Shown: piece after piece, positions 1 to 6,285 of the stretch | Layout: each line of letters opens with the position of its first letter | Numbering within the stretch: the first letter of the stretch is position 1 | Origin: Deltaproteobacteria bacterium | GTDB lineage: Bacteria; Myxococcota_A; UBA9160; PR03 | Assembly: GCA_018262315.1 (NCBI GenBank) | Contig: JAGSPS010000063.1 | Coordinates: 1 to 11,639 of the forward strand | DNA: 11,639 nt | Reading direction: 5' to 3' | Position numbers and translations under genes: made by a program | The notes under the pieces: generated by a model | Told to the model about the DNA's origin: nothing | The model's input: the letters and a program-made list of their open reading frames with translations, nothing else | The model's database searches: none

Positions 1-79
1 ACCCCTTCGACGAAGCGCGGCGGCGCATGGACCGCTGGGGCGAAGCGCGCGGACGACCTACGCTCGGCGCCCCGCGAGC

Positions 80-84
80 GGAGG
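80..84 (+). promoter_or_regulatory. Shine-Dalgarno GGAGG deciding the permease start
   Basis: A perfect GGAGG core sits 5 nt before the TTG at 90. No comparable purine-rich site precedes the upstream in-frame ATG at 27. This supports the shorter permease. Confidence 0.5.
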
Positions 85-89
85 TGGGG

Positions 90-830
90 TTGGATCTCGG
101 CGACAGCGCGATCTTGATCGCCGGCGGAATCGCCGCCGGCGTCGTGAACACGCTCGCCGGCGGCGGCTCGTTGATCAGCGTGCCGCTGCTCGTGTTGATC
201 GGACTGCCCGCGACGGTCGCGAACGGCACCAACCGCATCGGCGTCTTCGTCCAGAATCTGGTCGCGGCGTGGAGCTTTCGCGCGCAGGGCGTCTCGGGGC
301 TGGAAGGCGCCGCGAAGGTGGTGCTGCCGGTCGCCCTCGGATCGCTCGTCGGCGCCTATACCGTCGCGAAGCTCGACGACGTCACCTTCCAGCGCATCTT
401 CGGTCTCGTGATGTTGATCGATCTGATCCCGATGCTGCGCAAGGCGCGGCCGGGCGGTGAGCACGCAACGCGACCGTGGCCGCGCTGGCTGCTCTTCACC
501 ATCTTCGCGTTGATCGGACTCTACGGCGGCGCGATCCAGGCGGGCGTCGGCCTGCTGATGGTCGGCGCCCTCAACCACACCGGCTACGACCTGGTGCGCG
601 CCAACAGCATCAAGGTCGCCACCAACGTGGTGCTCACCGCGTTCGCGATTCCGATCTTCGTGTTAGCCGGCCAGGTCTCCTGGCTGCACGCAGGCGTGCT
701 CGCGATCGGGTTCTCGGCGGGCGGCGCGCTCGGCGCCCGGCTCGCGGTGACGGGCGGCGAGCGCGTGATCCGCCCCGCGATGATCCTCGCGATCCTGGTG
801 CTCGCGGGTCGCATGCTCGGCCTCTACTGA
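90..830 (+). CDS. TauE/SafE family permease (predicted anion/sulfite exporter)
   Basis: This is a small polytopic inner-membrane protein of the TauE/SafE (DUF81) family, whose members move sulfite, sulfoacetate and other organic or inorganic anions out of the cell. The substrate here cannot be read from sequence. I see hydrophobic helices nearly end to end and the two family repeats. The first repeat opens with GVVNTLAGGGSLISVP followed by ANGTNR; the second has YGGAIQAGVG and later RANSIKVATN. The frame is open to an ATG at 27, but the extra residues (MDRWGEARGR...) are polar and unlike the family. A TTG at 90 has GGAGG at 80-84 with a 5-nt spacer and places the first membrane helix right after the start, so I prefer it (246 aa); a GTG at 84 is a further alternative. 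The M20 peptidase gene follows 35 nt downstream, so co-transcription is plausible. The family call is firm; the start and substrate are not. Confidence 0.88.
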   Translation: MDLGDSAILIAGGIAAGVVNTLAGGGSLISVPLLVLIGLPATVANGTNRIGVFVQNLVAAWSFRAQGVSGLEGAAKVVLPVALGSLVGAYTVAKLDDVTFQRIFGLVMLIDLIPMLRKARPGGEHATRPWPRWLLFTIFALIGLYGGAIQAGVGLLMVGALNHTGYDLVRANSIKVATNVVLTAFAIPIFVLAGQVSWLHAGVLAIGFSAGGALGARLAVTGGERVIRPAMILAILVLAGRMLGLY

Positions 831-865
831 CCCAGCGGCGCCGCGGCCGGGTATGATGCGCGCCC

Positions 866-2332
866 ATGAAGCGCGTACTCGGTCTCCTCGCCCTCGTCCT
901 GCTCGCCTTCGCCGCCGTGCTGCTCGGACGCGCGGCGACGCTGCGTTCCGCGCAGCTCCAGGTTGCCCCCGCCCCTCGCCTGGAGTTGGCCGATCCGGAG
1001 GCCATGCTCGAACGATTCGCCGCGGCGATCCGCATCCCCACGATCTCGCACCAGGATCCCAGCCAGGACGACCCCGCCGTCTTCCAGGCGTTCCGCGATC
1101 ACCTGGAGCACAGTTTTCCACTGCTGCACGCGACATTGCGACGTGAACTCGTGAACGAGCGCAGCCTCGTCTACACCTGGCCGGGTCGCGATCCCGCGAA
1201 GCCCGGTGTCGTGCTGATGGCGCACCAGGACGTGGTGCCGATCGAGCCGGGCACCGAATCGAACTGGGAGCAGGAGCCGTTCTCGGGCGCGATCGCCAGC
1301 GGCTTCGTCTGGGGCCGCGGCACGATGGACACCAAGAGCAAGCTCGTCGCGAGCTGCGAAGCGGTCGAGCGGCTGCTGCGCGACGGCTTCCAGCCCACGC
1401 GCACGATCCACCTCGTATTCGGCCACGACGAAGAAGTCGGCGGGCGCGACGGCGCGCTCGTGATCGCGAAACGCTGGGAGGCGGATGGCACGCGCTTCGA
1501 TTGGGTACTCGACGAAGGCGGCGCAATCGGGTTGGGGATCGTGCCAGGCGTCGCGGCGCCCGTCGCACTGATCGGGATCGCAGAGAAGGGCTACGTGACA
1601 CTCTCGCTCATCGCGAGCGCCGAGGGCGGCCACTCGTCGATGCCGCCGCCGCACACGTCGATCGGCATCCTCGCCGCGGCGATCGAACGCGTAGAGGGAA
1701 AGCCACTGCCCGCCGCGCTGCGCGGCGCCACCCGCCAGTTCCTCGCCGCCCTTGCGCCCGAGATGGAGTTCCCGATGCGCGTCGCCGTCGCGAACGGCGA
1801 CCTGCTCGAGCCCGTGCTGCTGCGTGTGCTCGCCAGCTCGCCGCGCTCGAACGCGACGATCCGCACCACGACGGCCGTGACGATGGTGCACGGCGGAATC
1901 AAGGAGAATGCGCTGCCCGCGACCGCGCAGGCGCTGGTGAACTTCCGGATCCTCCCCGGCGATTCGGTGCAGAGCGTGCTCGAGCACGTGCGCCGCGCCG
2001 TCGGAGACCCGCGCGTCACCGTCGAAGTGGGCGACACCCACACCGCCCTCGAGCCGTCGCCGGAGAGCCGCGTCGATTCGGAGGCCTTCGCGCTGCTCGC
2101 GCGCACGATCCGCGAAACCAACCCCGACGCCGTGGTGGCGCCGAATCTCGTGCTCGGCGGCACCGACTCGCGCCATTTCCGCGCGCTCTCGGACAACGTC
2201 TACCGCTTCGTTCCGCTGCACTTCGCCGCCGACGACCTGAAGCGCGCCCACGGCACCAACGAGCGCATCGGCGCCGACGACTACCTCGACAGCATCCGCT
2301 TCTACATCCGGCTGCTCCAGAACGCCGGATGA
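866..2332 (+). CDS. M20 family metallopeptidase, PM20D1/Gly-X carboxypeptidase-like
   Basis: This is a predicted di-zinc amidohydrolase/carboxypeptidase of family M20 (488 aa), closest in style to the PM20D1 and yeast CPS1 branch. That branch cleaves N-acyl amino acids or C-terminal residues of small peptides. Residues 4-24 form a hydrophobic segment after MKR, so the enzyme is probably exported or membrane-anchored with its catalytic domain outside the cytoplasm. The metal and catalytic set is complete: MAHQDVVP (His120, Asp122), GRGTMDTKSK (bridging Asp155), the DEEVGG region (Glu189 general base, Glu190), VLDEGG (Asp216) and GTDSRHF (His437). GGHSSMPP (about 255-261) opens the inserted dimerisation domain, which ends before the GTDSRHF stretch. 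The length is normal for PM20D1-like proteins. The ATG at 866 has only a weak ribosome-binding site, so translation may be coupled to the permease gene 35 nt upstream. The physiological substrate is unknown. Confidence 0.93.
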   Translation: MKRVLGLLALVLLAFAAVLLGRAATLRSAQLQVAPAPRLELADPEAMLERFAAAIRIPTISHQDPSQDDPAVFQAFRDHLEHSFPLLHATLRRELVNERSLVYTWPGRDPAKPGVVLMAHQDVVPIEPGTESNWEQEPFSGAIASGFVWGRGTMDTKSKLVASCEAVERLLRDGFQPTRTIHLVFGHDEEVGGRDGALVIAKRWEADGTRFDWVLDEGGAIGLGIVPGVAAPVALIGIAEKGYVTLSLIASAEGGHSSMPPPHTSIGILAAAIERVEGKPLPAALRGATRQFLAALAPEMEFPMRVAVANGDLLEPVLLRVLASSPRSNATIRTTTAVTMVHGGIKENALPATAQALVNFRILPGDSVQSVLEHVRRAVGDPRVTVEVGDTHTALEPSPESRVDSEAFALLARTIRETNPDAVVAPNLVLGGTDSRHFRALSDNVYRFVPLHFAADDLKRAHGTNERIGADDYLDSIRFYIRLLQNAG

Positions 2333-2334
2333 GT

Positions 2335-4602
2335 TCAGCGCCAGCCGCGCACCCAGAGGCGCGGGGCGAGACTGACGAGCACCGCGCCGTCGCGACCCGT
2401 CCACCAGAGTGCGTAGCCGGCGTCGTGGACGCGCTGCGCAACTTCCGGGTGCGGCATCCCGAAGCGACTCCAGCGCGGCGCCGACGCCACCGCGACCATC
2501 CCGCCCACCGCGTCGAGAAAGACTGCGGACGACGACGTGCGACTGCCGTGGTGCGAGAGCTTCAGCAGCTCCGCGCGCAGCGGCGCACGACTCGCGACCA
2601 GCTCCGCTTCGGCGGGCGTTTCGAGGTCGCCCAGGAGCAGCAGCGAGCGGCCCGCCAACTCGATGCGCAGCGCGAGCGAGCGATCGTTCTGCGATCGCGA
2701 CGCCGACTCGGCGGGCGGCGGCCACAACGGCGCAACGAGGAGGTCGCCAATCGCCTCGCGCGGCGATCCGGCGCCGCGCTCCTCGACGCGCACACCGCGG
2801 CCACGCGCCTCCGCGGCGAGCGCCGCGAGCGCGGGCTCGCGCAGCGCCCCGAACGGCAGCCACAGCCGTTCCGTGGGGATCGCGCGCAACACCGACGCGA
2901 GGCCGCCGCGGTGATCGAGATCTTCATGCGTCGCCACGGCGATCGCGAGCCGCCGCACGCCGAGCGCGCGCAGCGCGGGCACCACCACCGATGCACCCAT
3001 GTCGACCCCGTCGGGCAGCGCGGTGCCGGCGTCCACCAGCATCGCGGCGTGCGTTCCCTGCACGAGCGTCGCGTCGCCCTGCCCCACGTCGAGATACACG
3101 ACGCGCGGAGGCAGTGGTTCGATGCTCGGCGGGGGCGCGAGCGCAAGCGCGGCGAGAATCGCGAGAGTCCACGCGACACGCCGCGACACGCGCGTCGCGC
3201 GCACCGCGAACACGAGCGCCACGAGCGAGGCCAGCACGAACGGCAGCGCCGGTCGCGCCGTCCACGACGGCGGCGTAGCGCGCGCCGCGATCGCGAGCGC
3301 GTCGAGCGAGAACGAGCCGGCGGCGCTCATCGCGCGCAGCACGAGCCGGATCACCGCGGTCTCGGGTGCCATTCCAGCGAGCAACCCCGCACCGAGCGAG
3401 ATCGGCATCAGCACGAAACCCGTCCACGGCACCGCGACGAGGTTCGCGACGAGTCCCCACGGCGAGACGCTGCCGATGACCGCCGCCGCGACCGGCGCGG
3501 TGGCAGCCGTCGCGAGCGCGCTGGTGTCGAGCAGGTCGAGCAGCCCCGCGCGGAGACCGCTGCGCGCCGCGCCGTCACCCGCCGGCGCCCGTCGCATCCC
3601 GAAGATCAGCGCGCCGCTCGCGAGGAACGACATCTGCGCGCCGGCGTCGAAGAGCGCCTCGGGTTCGAACGCCAGGATCCACAGCGCGGCGAGCGCGAGC
3701 GGCGCGCCGCGACGAACCGGACGCCGCAGCCAGACGGACGCCGCCAGCGCGACGAGCAACACGAGCGAGCGACGCACCGGGACTTCGAAGCCTGCGAGCA
3801 GCGCGTAGCCCGTTGCCGCGAGCACCGCAATCGCGAGCGCCGTGCGCCGGCGGTCGGCGACGAGCGGAGCGAAGCGCAGCGCATGCCGCGCAATGCCGTA
3901 GAGCAACGCGCCGACCAGCACGAGATGCAGGCCCGACACGGACAGCAGATGCGTCAGACCGAGCAGGCGAAACTGCTCGCGGCGCGCAGTGCCGAGCCCG
4001 CCGCGGTCGCCGAGCGCGAGCGCCGCGAGCAGCGCGCCGCCCTCGCCATGCCCGAGCAGGCGTTGCGACGCGGCGGCGCGGAACGCGTGCAGCTCCGCCA
4101 GCGGGCGGGCGCCTTCCTGATCGGGCAGGCGCACGACCAGATCGGGATGCGACGGCGCCCCGCGCGCGCCGATGCCGCGCCGCGCGAGATCGCGGGCGCG
4201 GTCGCCCACCCCCGGGTTGGCGCGCCCTTCCGGTGCGCGCAGCCGCGCGCGAACGCGGACGCGATCGCCCGCGAGGACGCTCCCGAGCGGTGTCGCGCCG
4301 GTTCCGGTGTCGCGTTCGCGCAACTGGATCCGCGCCGGAACGCGAGCCGTCTCGCCGGGCGCGGCGACGGCGTCCGCGACTTCGACTTCGACCCCGCCGT
4401 GCCCGTGTGCCGAGGACACGACGGTCGCGTCGAAGCTCGCTTCGAGCGGTGCGGCGGGCCGGGCGTGCGCGGCCAGCTCGAGCCGCGCCGCGAGCGCGAG
4501 CGCACCGGCGCAGCCGCTCAGCGCCAGCGCGAGCAGCGCGACGATCGCGTGCCGGCGACGCGCCGCGAGCGCGAGCGCCACGGCGCCAAGACCCGCGAGC
4601 AA
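2335..4602 (-). CDS. comEC: ComEC/Rec2 competence protein (DNA uptake channel)
   Basis: ComEC forms the inner-membrane channel through which one DNA strand enters during natural transformation. Its C-terminal metallo-beta-lactamase-like domain probably degrades the other strand. Numbering from the TTG at 4602 (755 aa), residues 45-155 match the DUF4131/OB-like extracytoplasmic region. Residues 215-230 carry the family signature GLTHLLSVSGLHLVLV at the start of the competence membrane domain, which is hydrophobic to about residue 490. The nuclease domain runs from VVYLDVGQGD (501-510) through VDAGT and the metal motif THEDLDHRGG (558-567) to NDRSLALR, LLLGD and LSHHGS (682-687), so all expected metal ligands look present. 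The frame stays open upstream to a stop at 4762-4764 and encodes what looks like a lost first membrane helix (see the separate entry), so the real protein is probably longer. The stop lies 2 nt from the M20 gene stop. No other competence gene is visible, so competence itself is unproven. Confidence 0.93.
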   Translation of the reverse strand: MLAGLGAVALALAARRRHAIVALLALALSGCAGALALAARLELAAHARPAAPLEASFDATVVSSAHGHGGVEVEVADAVAAPGETARVPARIQLRERDTGTGATPLGSVLAGDRVRVRARLRAPEGRANPGVGDRARDLARRGIGARGAPSHPDLVVRLPDQEGARPLAELHAFRAAASQRLLGHGEGGALLAALALGDRGGLGTARREQFRLLGLTHLLSVSGLHLVLVGALLYGIARHALRFAPLVADRRRTALAIAVLAATGYALLAGFEVPVRRSLVLLVALAASVWLRRPVRRGAPLALAALWILAFEPEALFDAGAQMSFLASGALIFGMRRAPAGDGAARSGLRAGLLDLLDTSALATAATAPVAAAVIGSVSPWGLVANLVAVPWTGFVLMPISLGAGLLAGMAPETAVIRLVLRAMSAAGSFSLDALAIAARATPPSWTARPALPFVLASLVALVFAVRATRVSRRVAWTLAILAALALAPPPSIEPLPPRVVYLDVGQGDATLVQGTHAAMLVDAGTALPDGVDMGASVVVPALRALGVRRLAIAVATHEDLDHRGGLASVLRAIPTERLWLPFGALREPALAALAAEARGRGVRVEERGAGSPREAIGDLLVAPLWPPPAESASRSQNDRSLALRIELAGRSLLLLGDLETPAEAELVASRAPLRAELLKLSHHGSRTSSSAVFLDAVGGMVAVASAPRWSRFGMPHPEVAQRVHDAGYALWWTGRDGAVLVSLAPRLWVRGWR

Positions 4603-4761
4603 CCCAGCGCGCGCGCCGATCCAACCGGCGTCGGCCGCGAGGATGCCGAGCGCCTGCGCGACGACCAGAGCGATCAGGAAGGCGATGGCGCGAACCCCGC
4701 GCGGGACCGGGGTGTCGCGAAACGTATCGTGCGTCGCGCGCGCTCGAAAGGCGAGGCGCGC
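4603..4761 (-). other. Open in-frame N-terminal extension of comEC lacking ATG/GTG/TTG
   Basis: This stretch is in frame with comEC and free of stops back to the TGA at 4762-4764. It reads ...RAIAFLIALVVAQALGILAADAG, a hydrophobic helix ending in a small-residue turn, as expected for the first membrane segment of ComEC proteins. I checked each codon and found no ATG, GTG or TTG before the TTG at 4600-4602. The only near-start codons at the helix are CTG (4675-4677 and 4666-4668) and ATC (4684-4686). Either comEC starts at a rare codon, or it uses the downstream TTG and loses the helix, or an assembly error or mutation removed the start. Confidence 0.6.
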
Positions 4762-4772
4762 TCAGTGCCTCT

Positions 4773-5144
4773 TCAGTGGACCGTGCGAGGACGCGCGGGC
4801 GCGCTCGTCTTGGTGCGCATGCGCTGGACGTAGGTCGAGAGCACACGCAGTGCTTCGTCGAGTTTGCGCATCTCGTCCGAGAACGCGCCGAGTAGCCGCT
4901 GGATCTCGCGGAGGTCGCCCATGCTGCGCTCGAGCGCGGCTTCGCCGACGCAGTGCACTTCGTTCGCCGCGGCAATCCCGGCCAGCGCGGCCTGGTAGCC
5001 GTCGTCGGAGAGCGTGGCCGCAATCGCTTCGAGGCGCCGGCACAGCGCGTCGCGCAGTTCGGCACCGACGCCGAGGCGTTCGAGATCGCGCCGGATCTGC
5101 TGGCGGTCGCGCGCCCGAGGCGCAGGGCTGGGAGGAAACGGCAT
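4773..5144 (-). CDS. Small hypothetical protein, mostly helical
   Basis: I do not recognise this 123-aa protein. Its first 13 residues are proline- and arginine-rich (MPFPPSPAPR). From about residue 14 to 108 it looks helical, with spaced hydrophobic residues in a charged background (IRRDLERLGV, RDALCRRLEA, MGDLREIQRLLGAFSDEMRKL), and it ends in a basic tail. There is no signal peptide or membrane segment, so it is probably cytoplasmic. Two cysteines (Cys35, Cys65) are too far apart to suggest a metal site. The codons mostly end in G or C like the neighbours, and it fills an otherwise empty space between the protease gene and comEC on the same strand, which supports a real gene. The ATG at 5144 has no clear Shine-Dalgarno sequence. 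The frame stays open upstream to 5600, but that part overlaps the protease gene and reads like a shadow. It may be co-transcribed with comEC; no role can be assigned. Confidence 0.6.
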   Translation of the reverse strand: MPFPPSPAPRARDRQQIRRDLERLGVGAELRDALCRRLEAIAATLSDDGYQAALAGIAAANEVHCVGEAALERSMGDLREIQRLLGAFSDEMRKLDEALRVLSTYVQRMRTKTSAPARPRTVH

Positions 5145-5328
5145 GGAACGACGACGGAGCAAGATCGATGCCTGCGCGCTGCGATGCGCAACGGCGCGCC
5201 AGAAACGAGTCGCAACCGCGACAAGCGCCGCGAGCTGCGCGTTGCCGTTCGGCACGCGACGCGACGCGCGGTGGACGTGCGCTCGCCATTCTGGGAACGG
5301 CTGCACCCCACCGCGAACGAAGATCCGG
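5145..5328. other. Intergenic gap, no recognisable element
   Basis: This 184-nt gap lies between the stop of the protease gene and the ATG of the small hypothetical gene, both on the minus strand. I see no terminator hairpin with a T-run, no convincing -35/-10 pair and no repeat. It could hold a promoter for the hypothetical gene and comEC, or the 5' part of a longer hypothetical gene with a non-ATG start. Confidence 0.4.
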
Positions 5329-6228
5329 TCAGCGCCGCCAGGAATCGGGGACGTTGGCCTGATCGGCCTCGGCGTCGAGCGCTTCGAGCTGCCGCTCGGT
5401 TTCGAGCTGCTGTTGGTCGAGTTCGGCATGCAGCCGCGAGCGGCTCGGCGGCGTGGCGTCGCGCCTGTTCTCGATCTCTTCCATGCGCCGTTGCAGACCG
5501 CCGAACTCCATGCGCCACTGATTTTCGGAGCGGCCCCCGCGCAGGTCGCCGCCCTCGGCGAGGTCGTTCTCGACCAGCGTGAGCATGCCGGCCGCGGCAT
5601 CGACCTGATAGGTGAAGCGGTTCAGGAACGAGAGACCGAGCAGGCCGATCCCCATGCTCGGCGAGATCGAGGCGGGAACGTCGGCAGCCTGCGCACTGCC
5701 GAGTTCGACCGAGTCGAGCGTGACGATCGCCTGCTCGACGACGCCGTTCGCGGTGGTGAAGCGCATCGTGCGCGCATCGGGGCCGGCCTCGACGCCGGCC
5801 TCTTCCGCAACCGCCTGGGGGATCAACACATAGCTGGCGCCCGTGTCCACCATGAACGGCGCGACGGCGCGGCCGTTGATGCGCACCAGCACGATCATGC
5901 CCGTCCCGGCGCGCTCCACCGGAATCCGGTGTACGCGTCCGCCGCCTGCGACGTTTCGACGAACCGCCGCGCGGCGGCCGGAACCCGGCGCCGGCGCTGC
6001 GGGAGCGTTCGAGAAGGTCTGCACCTTGCTCGGTGTCGCTTGCTCGTTGGCGCGCCGTCGCGCTTCGCCGCGCTGTTCCGCCGGGACGCCCTGCAAGTCT
6101 TGCGTGTAGTGCGAGTGTCCTGCCGCGTCCGTCCAGGTGTAGATCTCCCCGCGACTCGCGTTCGGCGCGACGGCGGCCGCCAGCAGCATCGAGAGGGCGA
6201 TCGCGACGCACAGCCGGGGTCGAGGCAT
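5329..6228 (-). CDS. Secreted DUF4124 plus retropepsin-like aspartic protease
   Basis: This is a predicted exported protein of 299 aa. The ATG at 6228 is chosen over an upstream TTG at 6252 because GGAGGAG (6234-6240) lies 5 nt before it and the protein then begins with a signal peptide (MPRPRL, hydrophobic core about 7-22, cleavage near the Ala/Ser-rich end). Residues 28-45 (EIYTWTDAAGHSHYTQD) match DUF4124, a short domain found at the N-terminus of many secreted proteobacterial proteins. A linker follows, then a clan AA retropepsin-like domain at about 110-225. In it MVDTGASYVLIP carries the catalytic Asp128 in a DTGAS motif, and GIGLLGLSFLNRF (193-205) resembles the flap/helix end of this family. 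There is only one DTG motif, so activity would need a homodimer. Residues 235-290 are charged and Gln/Glu-rich and look like a coiled coil. The gene lies 57 nt after uvrC on the same strand. The target peptide is unknown; it could be involved in envelope protein processing. Confidence 0.85.
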   Translation of the reverse strand: MPRPRLCVAIALSMLLAAAVAPNASRGEIYTWTDAAGHSHYTQDLQGVPAEQRGEARRRANEQATPSKVQTFSNAPAAPAPGSGRRAAVRRNVAGGGRVHRIPVERAGTGMIVLVRINGRAVAPFMVDTGASYVLIPQAVAEEAGVEAGPDARTMRFTTANGVVEQAIVTLDSVELGSAQAADVPASISPSMGIGLLGLSFLNRFTYQVDAAAGMLTLVENDLAEGGDLRGGRSENQWRMEFGGLQRRMEEIENRRDATPPSRSRLHAELDQQQLETERQLEALDAEADQANVPDSWRR

Positions 6229-6233
6229 GGACA

Positions 6234-6240
6234 CTCCTCC
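6234..6240 (-). promoter_or_regulatory. Shine-Dalgarno GGAGGAG of the protease gene
   Basis: Read on the minus strand, GGAGGAG lies 5 nt before the ATG at 6228. It is the strongest ribosome-binding site in the window and decides between this ATG and the TTG at 6252. Its first four bases also belong to the 3' arm of a predicted hairpin (6237-6268). Confidence 0.7.
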
Positions 6241-6268
6241 GCGAACCTTCAATCGGCCGGTCGCGGAG
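6237..6268 (-). promoter_or_regulatory. 8-bp inverted repeat overlapping the protease gene RBS
   Basis: The arms CTCCGCGA (6237-6244) and TCGCGGAG (6261-6268) on the plus strand are perfect reverse complements separated by 16 nt. In the minus-strand transcript the 3' arm contains the first GGAG of the Shine-Dalgarno sequence, so folding would hide the ribosome-binding site. There is no T-run after it, so it is not an intrinsic terminator for uvrC. At this GC content a chance 8-bp repeat is possible. Confidence 0.35.
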
Positions 6269-6285
6269 CGCGCTTGACGCCAGCG

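Noticed and set aside
1..117. Possible tail of an upstream gene in another frame ending at the TGA at 115-117
   Set aside because: The 38-codon stretch is too short and compositionally ambiguous to support a gene.
836..845. 10-bp palindrome GCGGCGCCGC between the permease and M20 genes
   Set aside because: Self-complementary GC strings of this kind are common at this GC content; there is no T-run or second half-site.
1501..4833. Very long plus-strand open frame (about 1,110 codons) across the M20 3' half and antisense to comEC
   Set aside because: Its translation is Arg/Ala-rich low-complexity sequence with no domain, and it covers two genes with clear motifs; it is a shadow of GC-rich third positions.
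5348..5356. GGGGACGTT near the 3' end of the protease gene as a second copy of the repeat
   Set aside because: Only 9 bases match, with no partner arm nearby, and it encodes the C-terminus of the protease; a chance match is likely.
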